Assembly: GCF_038397785.1 (NCBI RefSeq)
Contig: NZ_CP151642.1
Coordinates: 2,170,001 to 2,234,000, forward strand
Direction: 5' to 3'
DNA length: 64,000 bases
Source: Salinibacterium sp. TMP30
GTDB lineage: Bacteria; Actinomycetota; Actinomycetes; Actinomycetales; Microbacteriaceae
Shown piece after piece: positions 15,555 through 25,217 of this stretch. The position numbers and the translations under genes were made by a program. The notes beneath the pieces are model-generated. The model was given only the letters and a program-made list of their open reading frames with translations, had not been told where the DNA came from and did not search any database. Every line of letters starts with the position of its first letter. Position 1 is the first letter of the stretch.

Positions 15555-15587
15555 CGATGGCGTTCCCGACGGCCTGACAGCGCAGAT

Positions 15588-17081
15588 TTAGAGCCGCGAT
15601 CCCGGAGTGTCACCCTCCGAATCCACCTCAAGGTCGTCGAGCTCCTCCAAGAACGCACTGTTCTCAAACTCGCCCGAGATCATGCGCGCGCTGAGCGTCT
15701 CACTCTCGTCCAGTAGAGCGGTCAGCGCATCCTCGAGGTCGCTGTCAATAGGCTCGCGCTCGTCGATAACAGCACGCAAGACTGCGCGACGCACGAGCTC
15801 ACGCGCAAAAGAGCCCGTGACGCCCTCCGCCCGATCAGCAGCGGCCGTCACCGCCTGCGCACTGAACGGAGTTCCCGACGCAAAGTGCGCGAAAAGCCGT
15901 CGCCGTTCCTCGACGCCGGGGCGCGGAAGCTCAATCGCAAGGTCGACCCTGCCGGGCCGCTGCACGAGGGCCTCCTCAAGTACCGCTACGCGGTTAGTGG
16001 TCAGGATGAACGCGATGTCAGCATCGCCATCGAGCCCCTCCAAAGCGTCAAGCACCGCAAACAATAGTGGCTGAGACCCGTCATGTATGTCGCGATCCTC
16101 CGCAACGAGATCAACATCCTCGAGAACCACAATGCTCGGCTGAAGCGATCGCGCCAAACGTGCAGCCTCCGTGATGAACCGGATCGATTGCCCGGTCAGC
16201 ACTATCGAGGTCACCCCGTGCGCTTCACTCAGCAGGTGGCTGACGGTCAGTGTCTTGCCCGTTCCGGGAGGCCCGTAGAGCAGCACCCCGCGTTTGAGGT
16301 GCGCGCCCAACTCGCGCAGTCGATCGGCGTGCTCACGCACCCCAAGAACGTGTTCGCGCACCCGGGCTAAGGTTCCCTCGGGCAGCACAATGGCATTCGC
16401 CGGAACGCTCGGACGTGGCAAGAACTTAGCGCTGGCCACACCATAATCCGCGTCGGCCACGGTGTACGCCAGCACCTGCCCACGAAGCACGCTATGGGCA
16501 TCCATTTCGACGCGCAGTCGGTCGATGAACGCGGATGCCGCCGTGGGTTTCTCAGTGAGCACCTCAATACGACCAAGGTTCTGCCCGTTGACCGGGTCGG
16601 CGGCACGCTGCAGAACGGCAAACCGAACACCGTCAACGGTGATGAGTCGCAGCCCAAACGCCACGGCTGAGATTTGCCGCCCATAGGCAACATCGACCGC
16701 TTGGTAATCGACCGGACCCACATCAAAACGGATGTGCGAGCTCGTGATGATGTCAACGAAGTTCTCAAAATTCTTCTGCCGGCCGCCACCCACGCCCAAC
16801 AGTCGGCTTGAGTCAGCGAGCGCCTCGAGCGCGGCGTCGAGGTCAGCGAGTCGGTGACTGGCGATAGACTCTTCGACCGCCGACAGCGTACTCGCGTCGA
16901 CGTGGAGGTGTTCGCTCACGAGGAGCCCGAGCGGTGTCTGAACCGCACCGTCGTCACCGGCAAGGTTCACCATCCGGTCAACGAAACGGCGAAACAACCG
17001 TGCGAAATCGCGGTCATCAGCCGTCGCGTTGCCTGTCAAGTCGTCAGCCGACGGTGAAGTGTCAGAGTTCATGAGACTCAT
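15588..17081 (-). CDS. AAA+ ATPase with CDC48-like ATPase module
   Basis: 497 residues. The N-terminal 230 residues are a domain I cannot name, including GVGGGRQKNFENFVDIITSS and a beta-rich stretch. The AAA+ module follows: Walker A GPPGTGKT at 270-277, Walker B SIVVLEDVDLV at about 316-326, sensor-like FILTTN, and RPGRVDLAIELPRPG with the arginine-finger region. The C-terminus is acidic. Single-module AAA+ proteins of this kind are usually annotated as CDC48-like; the partner or substrate is unknown. The start is ATG 17081 or ATG 17072. No neighbour suggests a pathway. Confidence 0.82.
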   Translation of the reverse strand: MSLMNSDTSPSADDLTGNATADDRDFARLFRRFVDRMVNLAGDDGAVQTPLGLLVSEHLHVDASTLSAVEESIASHRLADLDAALEALADSSRLLGVGGGRQKNFENFVDIITSSHIRFDVGPVDYQAVDVAYGRQISAVAFGLRLITVDGVRFAVLQRAADPVNGQNLGRIEVLTEKPTAASAFIDRLRVEMDAHSVLRGQVLAYTVADADYGVASAKFLPRPSVPANAIVLPEGTLARVREHVLGVREHADRLRELGAHLKRGVLLYGPPGTGKTLTVSHLLSEAHGVTSIVLTGQSIRFITEAARLARSLQPSIVVLEDVDLVAEDRDIHDGSQPLLFAVLDALEGLDGDADIAFILTTNRVAVLEEALVQRPGRVDLAIELPRPGVEERRRLFAHFASGTPFSAQAVTAAADRAEGVTGSFARELVRRAVLRAVIDEREPIDSDLEDALTALLDESETLSARMISGEFENSAFLEELDDLEVDSEGDTPGSRL

Positions 17082-17120
17082 GATAGCTACGCTCGCATGC
17101 TGTCTGGTGATTCTCCCCCT

Positions 17121-17972
17121 CTAGGGGTGACGGACCCCGGCGCCCGCCAGAACAGCCACATACCCTTCTCGGTAGCTGGGGTAAGTGAACTCAAATCCTG
17201 ATTCTCTCAGCCGAGTATTGCGGCAACGCTTGCCCTGACCTCTGCTGCCACCATCGGCATCTGCTGCAACCGGGGGCACCGGTCGGTCAAGGCTGCGCGC
17301 CAGAAACTCGACAATCTCGCGCTGGTCGGTCGGGCAGTCATCCACACCGATGTAGACGGTCGCTGGCTCAGCATTCATGGTGGTCAGGTGCACGATCGCT
17401 GCCGCCGCATCATCACGATGGATCAGATTAGTGAAGCGTGGTTCAGGCGACATCGTCTCAACCCCTTCGCGGACGCGGTCCACCTGTCGAGTGCGACCGG
17501 GGCCGTAGATTCCACCCAGACGCAGAATCGTCGCGGCGGGGATCAACTCAAGCAACAGATCTTCTGCTTCTCGCAACACGATCGCGGTGGGCGAGATGGG
17601 TTCAGCGGCGGTCGACTCATCGACCCAGCTGCCGTCAGTGACGCCGTACACGGCCGTGGATGATACGTATACGACACGCGGTGGCACAGCGCAGTCGCGA
17701 TGGATGGCCGTTGCGAGGGTGCGCACACTGTCAACGTACGCCCTCCGATACCCATCGACGCTGCGTTCATCCGGACTCATCGCAATCATCACGATGCTGG
17801 TATCCACTGGAAGCGTGGGCACCCCGCCCGAGAGGTCAACCGACTGGCCTTCGATCTCGGACGGCAGCTTCTCTGTTGACCGTCGCAACCCAATCACGCG
17901 GTGCCCTCGCGCCGCGAAACGCAGCCCAGTTTCGGTACCCAGATCACCACAGCCGGCAATTACAACGGTCAT
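17121..17972 (-). CDS. NAD(P)-dependent SDR-like epimerase/dehydratase family protein
   Basis: 283 residues. Rossmann start MTVVIAGCGDLGTETG (GxGxxG), then VVYVSSTAVYG with the Ser of an extended SDR and the Tyr of the YGV segment, LRLGGIYGPGR and FTNLIHRDDAAAAIV near 195-210. It resembles the YeeZ-like group of extended SDR proteins, where the classical YxxxK active site is degenerate: here no clear YxxxK follows. The start ATG 17972 has GAGGAG upstream. Substrate unknown. It is downstream of icd on the same strand, separated by a hairpin. Confidence 0.8.
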   Translation of the reverse strand: MTVVIAGCGDLGTETGLRFAARGHRVIGLRRSTEKLPSEIEGQSVDLSGGVPTLPVDTSIVMIAMSPDERSVDGYRRAYVDSVRTLATAIHRDCAVPPRVVYVSSTAVYGVTDGSWVDESTAAEPISPTAIVLREAEDLLLELIPAATILRLGGIYGPGRTRQVDRVREGVETMSPEPRFTNLIHRDDAAAAIVHLTTMNAEPATVYIGVDDCPTDQREIVEFLARSLDRPVPPVAADADGGSRGQGKRCRNTRLRESGFEFTYPSYREGYVAVLAGAGVRHP

Positions 17973-18003
17973 TTCAGTCTCCTCGGATCACGCTGCACAT
18001 CTC

Positions 18004-18024
18004 CCCCTCGGCCGAATCGAGGGG
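18004..18024 (-). terminator. Hairpin after icd
   Basis: CCCCTCG, seven-base loop, CGAGGGG just downstream of the icd stop. The stem is perfect but no T run follows. Confidence 0.4.
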
Positions 18025-18034
18025 CGATACTCGC

Positions 18035-19249
18035 TTAGGCCAGACGCGCCGCGAGGTTCTTGTCGAGGGTGTCGAGGAACTCTTCGGTGGTTTCCCACTT
18101 CTGATCCGGCCCGACGAGCAGCGCCAGGTCCTTCGTCATATGGCCCGCTTCAACACTCGTGATGACAACATCTTCGAGGGTTGAAGCAAAGTCGATGAGT
18201 TCCTGGTTGCTGTCGAGCACGCCACGGTGGGCCAGTCCACGGGTCCACGCGTAGATCGAGGCGATCGGGTTTGTGGAGGTGGGCTTACCCTGCTGGTGCT
18301 GGCGGTAGTGACGCGTCACGGTGCCGTGAGCTGCCTCCGCTTCGACGACCTTTCCATCTGGTGTTGCCAGTACGGAGGTCATGAGGCCGAGTGAACCGAA
18401 GCCCTGAGCGACGGTGTCGGACTGCACATCGCCGTCATAGTTTTTGCAGGCCCAGACGTAGCCGCCCTCCCACTTCATGGCGGATGCGACCATGTCGTCA
18501 ATGAGGCGGTGCTCATAGGTGAGCCCAGCAGCGTCGAACTTGTCTTTGAACTCGGCCTGGAAGATCTCTTCGAAAATGTCCTTAAAGCGTCCGTCGTAGG
18601 CCTTGAGGATCGTGTTCTTCGTCGAGAGGTACACGGGATAGTTGCGGGTGAGGCCATAGTTGAGGCTGGCGCGAGCGAAGTCGACGATTGAGTCATCGAG
18701 GTTGTACTGCACCTGGGCGATGCCGTCGCCGGGGGCGTCGTACACCTCAAACTTCATCGGCTCTGAACCATCTTCGGGTGCAAACTCTACTGTCAGCTTT
18801 CCCTTGCCCTTGAACCGGAAGTCGGTGGCACGGTACTGGTCACCGAAAGCGTGACGGCCGATGATGATCGGCTTATTCCAGCCCGGCACCAACCGCGGAA
18901 TGTTGGAGATGATGATGGGCTCGCGGAAAATAACACCACCAAGAATGTTGCGGATCGTGCCGTTGGGACTGCGCCACATTTTCTTGAGACCGAACTCTTC
19001 AACGCGGGCCTCATCGGGCGTGATCGTTGCACACTTCACTCCAACACCGTGCTTTTGGATGGCGTGGGCTGCGTCGATGGTGATCTGGTCGTCGGTTGCG
19101 TCGCGGCTTTCGATGCCGAGGTCGTAGTACTCGAGGTTGACGTCGACGTAGGGGTGAATCAGGGTTTCCTTGATCCGGTGCCAAATAATGCGCGTCATTT
19201 CGTCGCCGTCGAGTTCGACGACGGTGCCTTCTACCTTGATCTTGGACAA
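18035..19249 (-). CDS. icd: NADP-dependent isocitrate dehydrogenase
   Basis: TCA-cycle enzyme, isocitrate to 2-oxoglutarate with NADPH. 404 residues, matching the homodimeric eukaryote-like subfamily rather than the E. coli type: opens with [21 protein letters not shown], then [33 protein letters not shown] (substrate phosphate loop), [18 protein letters not shown] (metal ligands) and [11 protein letters not shown] (NADP recognition). Start is TTG 19249 with AAGGAG seven bases upstream. It is divergent from the acetyltransferase at 19355. With sucCD (32.6-34.7 kb) it supplies two TCA steps in the window. Confidence 0.96.
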   Translation of the reverse strand: MSKIKVEGTVVELDGDEMTRIIWHRIKETLIHPYVDVNLEYYDLGIESRDATDDQITIDAAHAIQKHGVGVKCATITPDEARVEEFGLKKMWRSPNGTIRNILGGVIFREPIIISNIPRLVPGWNKPIIIGRHAFGDQYRATDFRFKGKGKLTVEFAPEDGSEPMKFEVYDAPGDGIAQVQYNLDDSIVDFARASLNYGLTRNYPVYLSTKNTILKAYDGRFKDIFEEIFQAEFKDKFDAAGLTYEHRLIDDMVASAMKWEGGYVWACKNYDGDVQSDTVAQGFGSLGLMTSVLATPDGKVVEAEAAHGTVTRHYRQHQQGKPTSTNPIASIYAWTRGLAHRGVLDSNQELIDFASTLEDVVITSVEAGHMTKDLALLVGPDQKWETTEEFLDTLDKNLAARLA

Positions 19250-19342
19250 GCTTTGCTCCTTAGTTAGTGGCCTCTACCAGCTTACTCTTTTTCTTAACTA
19301 TCTCGACATCGAGATACCTTGGCGCATCTGTCTACCGCGGGT

Positions 19343-19348
19343 TAGCCT
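19343..19348 (+). promoter_or_regulatory. -10 hexamer for leaderless acetyltransferase gene
   Basis: TAGCCT six bases before ATG 19355; a TTGGCG -35-like box lies 18 bases upstream (19319-19324). Confidence 0.45.
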
Positions 19349-19354
19349 GTATTC

Positions 19355-19807
19355 ATGGCTGAGCTACGACTTGAAGAATTATCGGCAAACACCATTGTTG
19401 CCGCGAACAACCTCTCGCTGCGGCGCGGCCAAGAGCAGTTCGTTACGCCACCGTCTTATGCGATCGCCGACGCGTTCATCGACCCTCTAACGTCGTGGCC
19501 ACGTGTCGTACTCGACGGCGACAAGGTTGTTGGTTTCATCCGCGGCAATTTTGATCCCAACGCTTCGCAAGAAGAATTCCGCAGCTGCATCTGGCGTGTG
19601 AGCGTCTCCGGTGACGCTCAGGGTGAGGGCGTTGGCCGCTTTGCTGTGAAGGCTCTCGCCGAAGAGGCCCGCAGTCGCGGCTTCGACCGAATTACCGCGA
19701 TCTGGGAAGAGGGCGACGACGGCCCCGGAAAATTCTTCCTGAGAGTCGGTTTCACGGTTGTTGGGGAGACCCAGTACGGCGAGAAGCTCGGCGAATACAC
19801 CCTCTAG
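19355..19807 (+). CDS. GNAT-family N-acetyltransferase, small
   Basis: 150 residues, a compact GNAT fold. VVGFIRGNFDP and CIWRVSVSGDAQGEGVGRFAVKAL hold the acetyl-CoA loop (QGEGVG), and DGPGKFFLRVGFTVVGE is the C-terminal strand-helix typical of diamine/spermidine-type acetyltransferases, which is only a weak hint at the substrate. A leaderless promoter is likely. The gene is followed after 48 bases by the alkyltransferase-like gene on the same strand. Confidence 0.8.
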   Translation: MAELRLEELSANTIVAANNLSLRRGQEQFVTPPSYAIADAFIDPLTSWPRVVLDGDKVVGFIRGNFDPNASQEEFRSCIWRVSVSGDAQGEGVGRFAVKALAEEARSRGFDRITAIWEEGDDGPGKFFLRVGFTVVGETQYGEKLGEYTL

Positions 19808-19855
19808 GCCTCTCGCTACGCCATCGCAACCTCGACCGTTCATGCTCAGCGACAC

Positions 19856-20188
19856 GTGAGTGCAAGCACCACCTTCGTGAACGCAGCTAACGACGACTTC
19901 GTCAGCCGCGTGCTTGCCGTGGTCGAAGCGATTCCGCCCGGTCACGTGATGACCTACGGCGATGTCGCCGCAACCATCGGCTTACGCGCAGCACGAGCCG
20001 TCGGGACTGTCATGGCCCGCTACGGCTCAGACGTGACGTGGTGGCGCGTGATTCGCTCGGGCGGGCATCCACCCATCGCTCACGAAGACCGCGCCCTCAA
20101 ACACTACGAAACAGAATCAACACCCCTGAAATGGATGCCCGACGGCAGCTATCGCGTGAACCTCCGTCTCGCGCGCTTTCGCCCCTAG
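19856..20188 (+). CDS. Alkyltransferase-like (ATL) DNA-repair protein
   Basis: 110 residues, the C-terminal MGMT fold only. [21 protein letters not shown] and [25 protein letters not shown] are the helix-turn-helix and active-site parts of O6-alkylguanine transferases, but the reactive PCHR cysteine position reads TWWR. The Trp in place of Cys is diagnostic of alkyltransferase-like proteins, which bind O6-alkylguanine without repairing it and pass the lesion to nucleotide excision repair. Start GTG 19856; no strong Shine-Dalgarno sequence. The 3' end overlaps the convergent ABC gene by four bases. Confidence 0.85.
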   Translation: MSASTTFVNAANDDFVSRVLAVVEAIPPGHVMTYGDVAATIGLRAARAVGTVMARYGSDVTWWRVIRSGGHPPIAHEDRALKHYETESTPLKWMPDGSYRVNLRLARFRP

Positions 20189-21990
20189 ACGAGCGAGTCG
20201 CGCCAGGCTGCGTGCAATTGCGCGAACTTTCCCGTGCCCGAGATGAGCTCCTGCGGGGTGCCGTCTTCGATCACGCGCCCATGTTCCATAACGAGAACGC
20301 GGTCAGCAATCGCGACCGTCGACAAGCGGTGCGCGATGATGATGGCGGTGCGATCGGAGAGCAGCGTTTGAAGGCCAGCCTGCACAAGACGTTCACTCGG
20401 AATATCGAGCGAAGCGGTTGCCTCATCCAGAATCAGCACCACGGGATCAGCAATGAATGCCCGCGCAAACGACAGCAGTTGCCGCTGTCCAGCACTCACT
20501 CGCCCACCGCGCTTGTTCACATCGGTGTCGTAGCCGTTGGGCAACGCTTCGATGAACTCGTGCGCCCCGACCGCTTTCGCGGCCTTGATGATCTCCTCGC
20601 GAGTCGCATCCGGCTTTCCGAGCGCGATGTTGTCTGCCACGTTGCCCGAAAAGAGATAGGCCTCCTGAGTGACCATGACAATCGCACGGCGTAGATCCTT
20701 GGGATGCAGCTTGCGCAGGTCGACGCCGTCAAGCGAGACCGTGCCCTGGCTGGGATCGTAGAACCGCGAAATGAGCTTGGCAAGCGTTGACTTTCCGGCA
20801 CCCGTCGTGCCGACCATCGCCACCGTTTGCCCGGCAGGCAACTCAAGGTCGAACTTCGGCAGAATCACTTTGTCGGAGTTGTAGGCAAACTCAACGCCGT
20901 CGAACTTCACGGTTCCGCTAGCCTTGCGCAGGTCGATCGGAGTCGTGGGGTCGGCAACACTCGGCCGCTCTTCCAGCACGCCAGAAATCTTCTCAAGCGC
21001 AGCAGCAGCCGACTGGTACGAGTTATAAAACATCGCCATCTCTTGCGCGGGCGCGAAGAACTGTCGCGCATAGAGCAGTGCCCCCAAGAGTGCGCCAATC
21101 GCGAGCTCGCCAGTAGAGACGCGCAGGCCACCCACGAGCAAAATCATTGCCAAAGCAACGTTTCCGATGAGAACGAGGCCAGGGTCAAAGATTCCGAACA
21201 GCCGGATGACGCGTGCGTTGGCATCCCGATAGTTCTCAACCAGCCCACCAAAGTGTTCGCGGTTGCGCTCCTCTTTGCGGAACGCCTTCACCGCACGAAT
21301 ACCGGTCATGGTCTCCACAAATTGCACGATCAGCTTGGCCGAGGCCGTGCGCGTTTCGCGGAAGTGCAGTTGCGAACGCAGTTGGAACCAGCGGGTCAGG
21401 AATGCCAGCGGAACAAGCGAGCAGAACAGCACAAGACCGCTCACCCAGTCGAGGGAGAACATCGCGATGGCGATAAACACCATGTAAAGCGCGCCCTGAA
21501 CGAGCTGGTTGATGCCCGAGTCGAGCAGTTCACGGATGGCATCGAGGTCGCTGGTTTGACGCGCGATGATGCGCCCTGAGGTGTAGCTCTCGTGGAACTC
21601 GAGGCTCAACCGTTGAGTGTGCAAGAACACACGCTTGCGCAGGTCAAAGAGAATTGCTTGACTCACGCGCGCGCTCAGCACGGTATACCAGGCGATCATC
21701 GTTGCGCCGGCAATACCGGTGAGCAGGTAGGCGGCAACAGTGAGGATCAACGGCAGGCCATCACCATCCACAAGAGCCGGAAGTGCCCGGTCGATGCCAA
21801 ACGCAATCAGGGCGGGACCCGCGACCTGCGCTGCGGTACTGACGACTACGACGACCATCGTGAGAATCACACGGGCGCGTAGCGGCGCGATAAGCGATCC
21901 GAGCAAGCGCAGCGAGCGCTGCCGAATCTGGCGGCTCTCATCCTTCGTGTAGTCGCTGCGTTCCTCGCCAGAGGTTCCCATTACGCTCAT
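20185..21990 (-). CDS. ABC exporter half-transporter, canonical ATPase site
   Basis: 601 residues: a six-helix type-I exporter membrane domain (about 30-330) and a C-terminal ATPase with Walker [10 protein letters not shown], signature [10 protein letters not shown], Walker [11 protein letters not shown] with the catalytic Glu, and the H-loop IIAHRLS. It overlaps the upstream half-transporter gene as ATGA, so the two are co-translated and should form a heterodimer. The signature is VSAGQ rather than LSGGQ, as expected of the subunit that contributes to the degenerate site. Likely exports lipids, peptides or drugs. The 3' end overlaps the ATL gene by four bases. Confidence 0.9.
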   Translation of the reverse strand: MSVMGTSGEERSDYTKDESRQIRQRSLRLLGSLIAPLRARVILTMVVVVVSTAAQVAGPALIAFGIDRALPALVDGDGLPLILTVAAYLLTGIAGATMIAWYTVLSARVSQAILFDLRKRVFLHTQRLSLEFHESYTSGRIIARQTSDLDAIRELLDSGINQLVQGALYMVFIAIAMFSLDWVSGLVLFCSLVPLAFLTRWFQLRSQLHFRETRTASAKLIVQFVETMTGIRAVKAFRKEERNREHFGGLVENYRDANARVIRLFGIFDPGLVLIGNVALAMILLVGGLRVSTGELAIGALLGALLYARQFFAPAQEMAMFYNSYQSAAAALEKISGVLEERPSVADPTTPIDLRKASGTVKFDGVEFAYNSDKVILPKFDLELPAGQTVAMVGTTGAGKSTLAKLISRFYDPSQGTVSLDGVDLRKLHPKDLRRAIVMVTQEAYLFSGNVADNIALGKPDATREEIIKAAKAVGAHEFIEALPNGYDTDVNKRGGRVSAGQRQLLSFARAFIADPVVLILDEATASLDIPSERLVQAGLQTLLSDRTAIIIAHRLSTVAIADRVLVMEHGRVIEDGTPQELISGTGKFAQLHAAWRDSLV

Positions 21991-23783
21991 GAGCTGACCC
22001 CCTGTTCTTCCTCTTCGAGACTGGATATGACGTAGCGATAGTGGCTGCTGCTTGCGAGCAGATCGGAATGCGGTCCGACCGCGGTGACCTTGCCATCTTC
22101 GAGAAGAGCAACCCGGTCAGCAAGCATCACGGTCGAGGGACGGTGAGCCACGATGAGTCCCGTGGTTGAGCTCAGAATTTTGCGTAGTGCTGCTTCAACG
22201 AGTGCTTCGGTATCAACGTCGAGCGCCGACAGAGGGTCATCGAGCACCAGCACCGCGGGCTGTGCAGCCACAGCCCGAGCTAGCGCCAAACGTTGGCGCT
22301 GACCACCGGAAAGGCTTAATCCTTCTTCCCCAACGAGAGTGTCGAGGCCTGCGGGTAGGTCGTACACAAAGTCGGCCTGGGCGATACTGAGCGCTTCACG
22401 CAGTTCATCTTCTGTCGAATCGGGGCGACCCATGAGTACGTTTTCGCGCACACTCGACGAGAACAGCGTCGCATCCTCGAATGCCATCGCTAAATGTCGC
22501 CGAAGCTCTAGCAGAGTGAGATCCCGGATGTCGACTCCGTCGACGCTGATCGACCCCTCGGTGACGTCGTAGAGGCGAGTCGTCAGCGCAGTGAGCGTCG
22601 ATTTTCCTGAACCTGTCAGCCCGACCAGTGCCATCGTCTCCCCCGGCTCAATGCGCAGGTTGACGCCATTGATGAGGTCGGGAACATTCGCCGGAGAATC
22701 GGGGTAGCGGAAGTGCACGTTGGTGAACTCAAGGCGACCCTCGCTCTCCGTGATCGTCTTCGGGTTCTCTGGGTCAGTAATGGGGTTCTCGGAATCCATC
22801 ACTTCAAAGAAACGGTCGGCCGCAGTGCGGGTGTCGAAGGTCATCGACAACAAGAAGCCGATCGATTCAACTGGGAAACGCAGCACCGTTGCTGTCGCGA
22901 AGAACGCCACCAGATCTCCAGCAGAAATGTTGCCTTCAACGACAAGCCAGACTCCACCAAGCAGACCGAGCGCAAACGTGACATCGGGCACCAACAGCAG
23001 CCACAGCCAGATTCCAGCAACGGCTTGAGCTTTCTCGATCTCTGTTCCCCGGAGGCCCTCTGCCCGTACCGAGAATCCGGCGAGCGCGTGCTTTCCCCGA
23101 CCAAACGCCTTCAAAACGCGGATGCCGTGAACGGCTTCTTCAACCGCGGTTGCGAGGTCACCGGTCTGGTCTTGACTTCGGCGGGCCACGACCGAGTACT
23201 TCTTTTCGAATACGTAGCCGTAGATCCACAGCGGAATGGAGCTGAGGATGAAAATGATCCCGAGAACCCAGGAGATGTTCACGAGGAATATGAGTCCAAT
23301 GACGATCGTGAGCACGTTGACGACGAGCAACACGAGACCGAATGACAACCACCGGCGAATCAGGTTCAGATCACTGACAGCACGCGAGAGTAGTTGGCCA
23401 CTCGGCCACCGGTCGTGGAAACTGACCGGCAGGTGCTGCAGGGTCATGTACAGGGTGTTGCGCATTCGGGCTTCAACGTGAGTTCCGGGGGTGAGCACAA
23501 AGTAGCGTCGCAACGCGATCATGATCGCCTCGACAATTCCCAGCCCCAACACGATGAAGAAGGCCGGCCAGATCTGGCTCGAGTCACCCGACTGCAGAGG
23601 TCCATCAACGAGGGAACGCAGCACCTGGGGAATCAAGAGCGCCACAATACCCGCCGCAAGCGCCGCAGTCATGCCCAGGTAAATATGCGGCATCGCCGGC
23701 TTTACGTAGGGGTAAAGACGGCGGATCGCCGCAAAAGTACCGACCGCTTTGGTGCTCTCAGGCTTGACAGACTGTTGTGACAA
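21987..23783 (-). CDS. ABC exporter half-transporter, degenerate ATPase site
   Basis: 598 residues: exporter membrane domain, then Walker [10 protein letters not shown], canonical signature LSGGQRQRL, and Walker [11 protein letters not shown] in which the catalytic glutamate is replaced by aspartate; H-loop LIVAHRPS. This is the pattern of heterodimeric exporters such as BmrCD and TM287/288, with one impaired site. I chose TTG 23783 as the start because AAGG lies nine bases upstream; GTG 23810 is an alternative and overlaps the stop of a 39-residue ORF as GTGA. Followed directly by its partner gene. Confidence 0.9.
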   Translation of the reverse strand: MSQQSVKPESTKAVGTFAAIRRLYPYVKPAMPHIYLGMTAALAAGIVALLIPQVLRSLVDGPLQSGDSSQIWPAFFIVLGLGIVEAIMIALRRYFVLTPGTHVEARMRNTLYMTLQHLPVSFHDRWPSGQLLSRAVSDLNLIRRWLSFGLVLLVVNVLTIVIGLIFLVNISWVLGIIFILSSIPLWIYGYVFEKKYSVVARRSQDQTGDLATAVEEAVHGIRVLKAFGRGKHALAGFSVRAEGLRGTEIEKAQAVAGIWLWLLLVPDVTFALGLLGGVWLVVEGNISAGDLVAFFATATVLRFPVESIGFLLSMTFDTRTAADRFFEVMDSENPITDPENPKTITESEGRLEFTNVHFRYPDSPANVPDLINGVNLRIEPGETMALVGLTGSGKSTLTALTTRLYDVTEGSISVDGVDIRDLTLLELRRHLAMAFEDATLFSSSVRENVLMGRPDSTEDELREALSIAQADFVYDLPAGLDTLVGEEGLSLSGGQRQRLALARAVAAQPAVLVLDDPLSALDVDTEALVEAALRKILSSTTGLIVAHRPSTVMLADRVALLEDGKVTAVGPHSDLLASSSHYRYVISSLEEEEQGVSS

Positions 23784-23806
23784 CGTGGTTCCTTGACGAG
23801 AAGGGA

Positions 23807-23926
23807 TCACCGCGAACGGGGATCGTGATTATTGCGGGTCGCTTCTTTCGCGGCCGTGAACTGCTGCAGCTCGTCGAGAGCGACGTCGGGCAGCCAGCCT
23901 TTTAGGATATGCCTGCTGTTACGCAA
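23807..23926 (-). CDS. Possible 39-residue ORF upstream of ABC exporter
   Basis: TTG start at 23926, stop TGA overlapping a GTG (23810) in the frame of the ABC gene. The peptide is basic at first ([15 protein letters not shown]) and then helical and charged ([18 protein letters not shown]). It could be a leader peptide, a translational coupling ORF, or the tail of a decayed gene. I recognise no family. No strong Shine-Dalgarno sequence. The rest of the 23784-23966 gap holds an A/T-rich stretch that may carry the exporter promoter. Confidence 0.3.
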   Translation of the reverse strand: MRNSRHILKGWLPDVALDELQQFTAAKEATRNNHDPRSR

Positions 23927-23966
23927 TCACAATCGATATTCCTAAATTTTTTGACAGAGTCTCAAC

Positions 23967-25166
23967 TCAGCGAATGCGCACCGAAAGGCACGTGACGCAG
24001 CCTTCCATCTTCTCAAACTCAGACACGTCAACCGTGACAACGCGATACCCGAGGTTTTCGATGAGTGCCGCAGTCTTCGGTGCAGACGATGACATGAGCA
24101 CAGCATCATCCGACAACACCACGACAGCGGCGCCTTCGGCTTCGGGCACGGCCAAGAATCGGTCGTAAAGGTCAACGTTGTCGACTAGCTCGGCGAAACC
24201 AATAACAGTTCCGTCGGGCAGCGCGGTCACGCCACTTTTAAGATGCAAAACCTTCTCGACGGGAACCGCGATCAGTGAATAACCAAGCGGAGAAACGATG
24301 GCACGCAGTTGACGGATACCCTCAGCATTCGTGCGCCCGCCACGGCCGACGTACACGGTAGAACCAACCTTGAGCACATCACCGCCGTCGAGCGTGCCTG
24401 GCTGAGTGATTTCGTGAAGTTCAAGCCCGAGAGATGACACGCTCGCGCGAACAGCCTCGACTTCAGCCCTGCGGCTCTCGGCGCCGGGGCTCGTCAGCAC
24501 GGCAACGTCACCAAAAATGACTACGGTGTCTTCGATGAACACCGAATCAGCAAGCTCGTCGGCTGCAGCAACCTCGATGGTCTCAAAACCGTTATCACGC
24601 AGTGCTGCGACGTAGCCGTCCCACTGCGCGTCGGCGAGGCCAGCATCCACGGCAACACGGTCAAGGTGAGTGAGCTCACCCTCACCCAAACGAGACGACG
24701 GTGGGCGAACTAGGGCGACTAGTCGCGTGGGCTGGACCGCACCAGCGACGACCGCATTCCACACTCGGCGACCCACAGTGATCGCTGCAATGGTGGTAAC
24801 GACAACAAAGATCAGGTTGGTACCCAGAAGTGTCGCGAGGATGAACGTAAACGCTTCAGCATTTAGTTCAGCGCCCGTCGCAACAATTCCCAACGCTGTG
24901 CCCGCCACGGCCGAAACAACGCCGAGCACAAGGCCGACAACCGTTGCCGTGAACCAGTAGCGGTGAATCTCCAACGCAGCCACAAGCGAATACAGCACGA
25001 AAAGCACTGCGGCCATCGGCAAGAAGTACTCAGCAATCGCCGGCAGATTCTCTGCTGCTGCGCCATTTGCCGTAAAGAACGCCAAACCTGTTGCCAGATA
25101 GACGGTTCCTGCGACGGCAATTCCAGAACTAAACGCTGCGGCTAAACGCCGACCCACACTAATCAT
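23967..25166 (-). CDS. Dimethylargininase domain fused to N-terminal membrane domain
   Basis: 399 residues. Residues 1-145 contain four hydrophobic segments (LAAAFSSGIAVAGTVYLATG, FLPMAAVLFVLYSLVAAL, FTATVVGLVLGVVSAVAG, FILATLLGTNLIFVVVTT). From about 155 a complete dimethylarginine dimethylaminohydrolase-like domain follows: ALVRPPSSRLGEGELTHL, SVFIEDTVVIFGDVAVL, PGTLDGGDVLKVG, VLHLKSGVTALPDG with the catalytic His, and EGCVTCLSVR with the catalytic Cys (393). Soluble relatives have about 255 residues, so the anchor is an addition. The enzyme would hydrolyse methylated arginine to citrulline at the membrane (inference). Start ATG 25166 has GGGA upstream and lies 51 bases after the purH stop on the same strand. 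Confidence 0.8.
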   Translation of the reverse strand: MISVGRRLAAAFSSGIAVAGTVYLATGLAFFTANGAAAENLPAIAEYFLPMAAVLFVLYSLVAALEIHRYWFTATVVGLVLGVVSAVAGTALGIVATGAELNAEAFTFILATLLGTNLIFVVVTTIAAITVGRRVWNAVVAGAVQPTRLVALVRPPSSRLGEGELTHLDRVAVDAGLADAQWDGYVAALRDNGFETIEVAAADELADSVFIEDTVVIFGDVAVLTSPGAESRRAEVEAVRASVSSLGLELHEITQPGTLDGGDVLKVGSTVYVGRGGRTNAEGIRQLRAIVSPLGYSLIAVPVEKVLHLKSGVTALPDGTVIGFAELVDNVDLYDRFLAVPEAEGAAVVVLSDDAVLMSSSAPKTAALIENLGYRVVTVDVSEFEKMEGCVTCLSVRIR

Positions 25167-25217
25167 GGTCCCTAACTTATCGGTCAAAATATATACGTTT
25201 GCTCTACGCCCGAGGGC

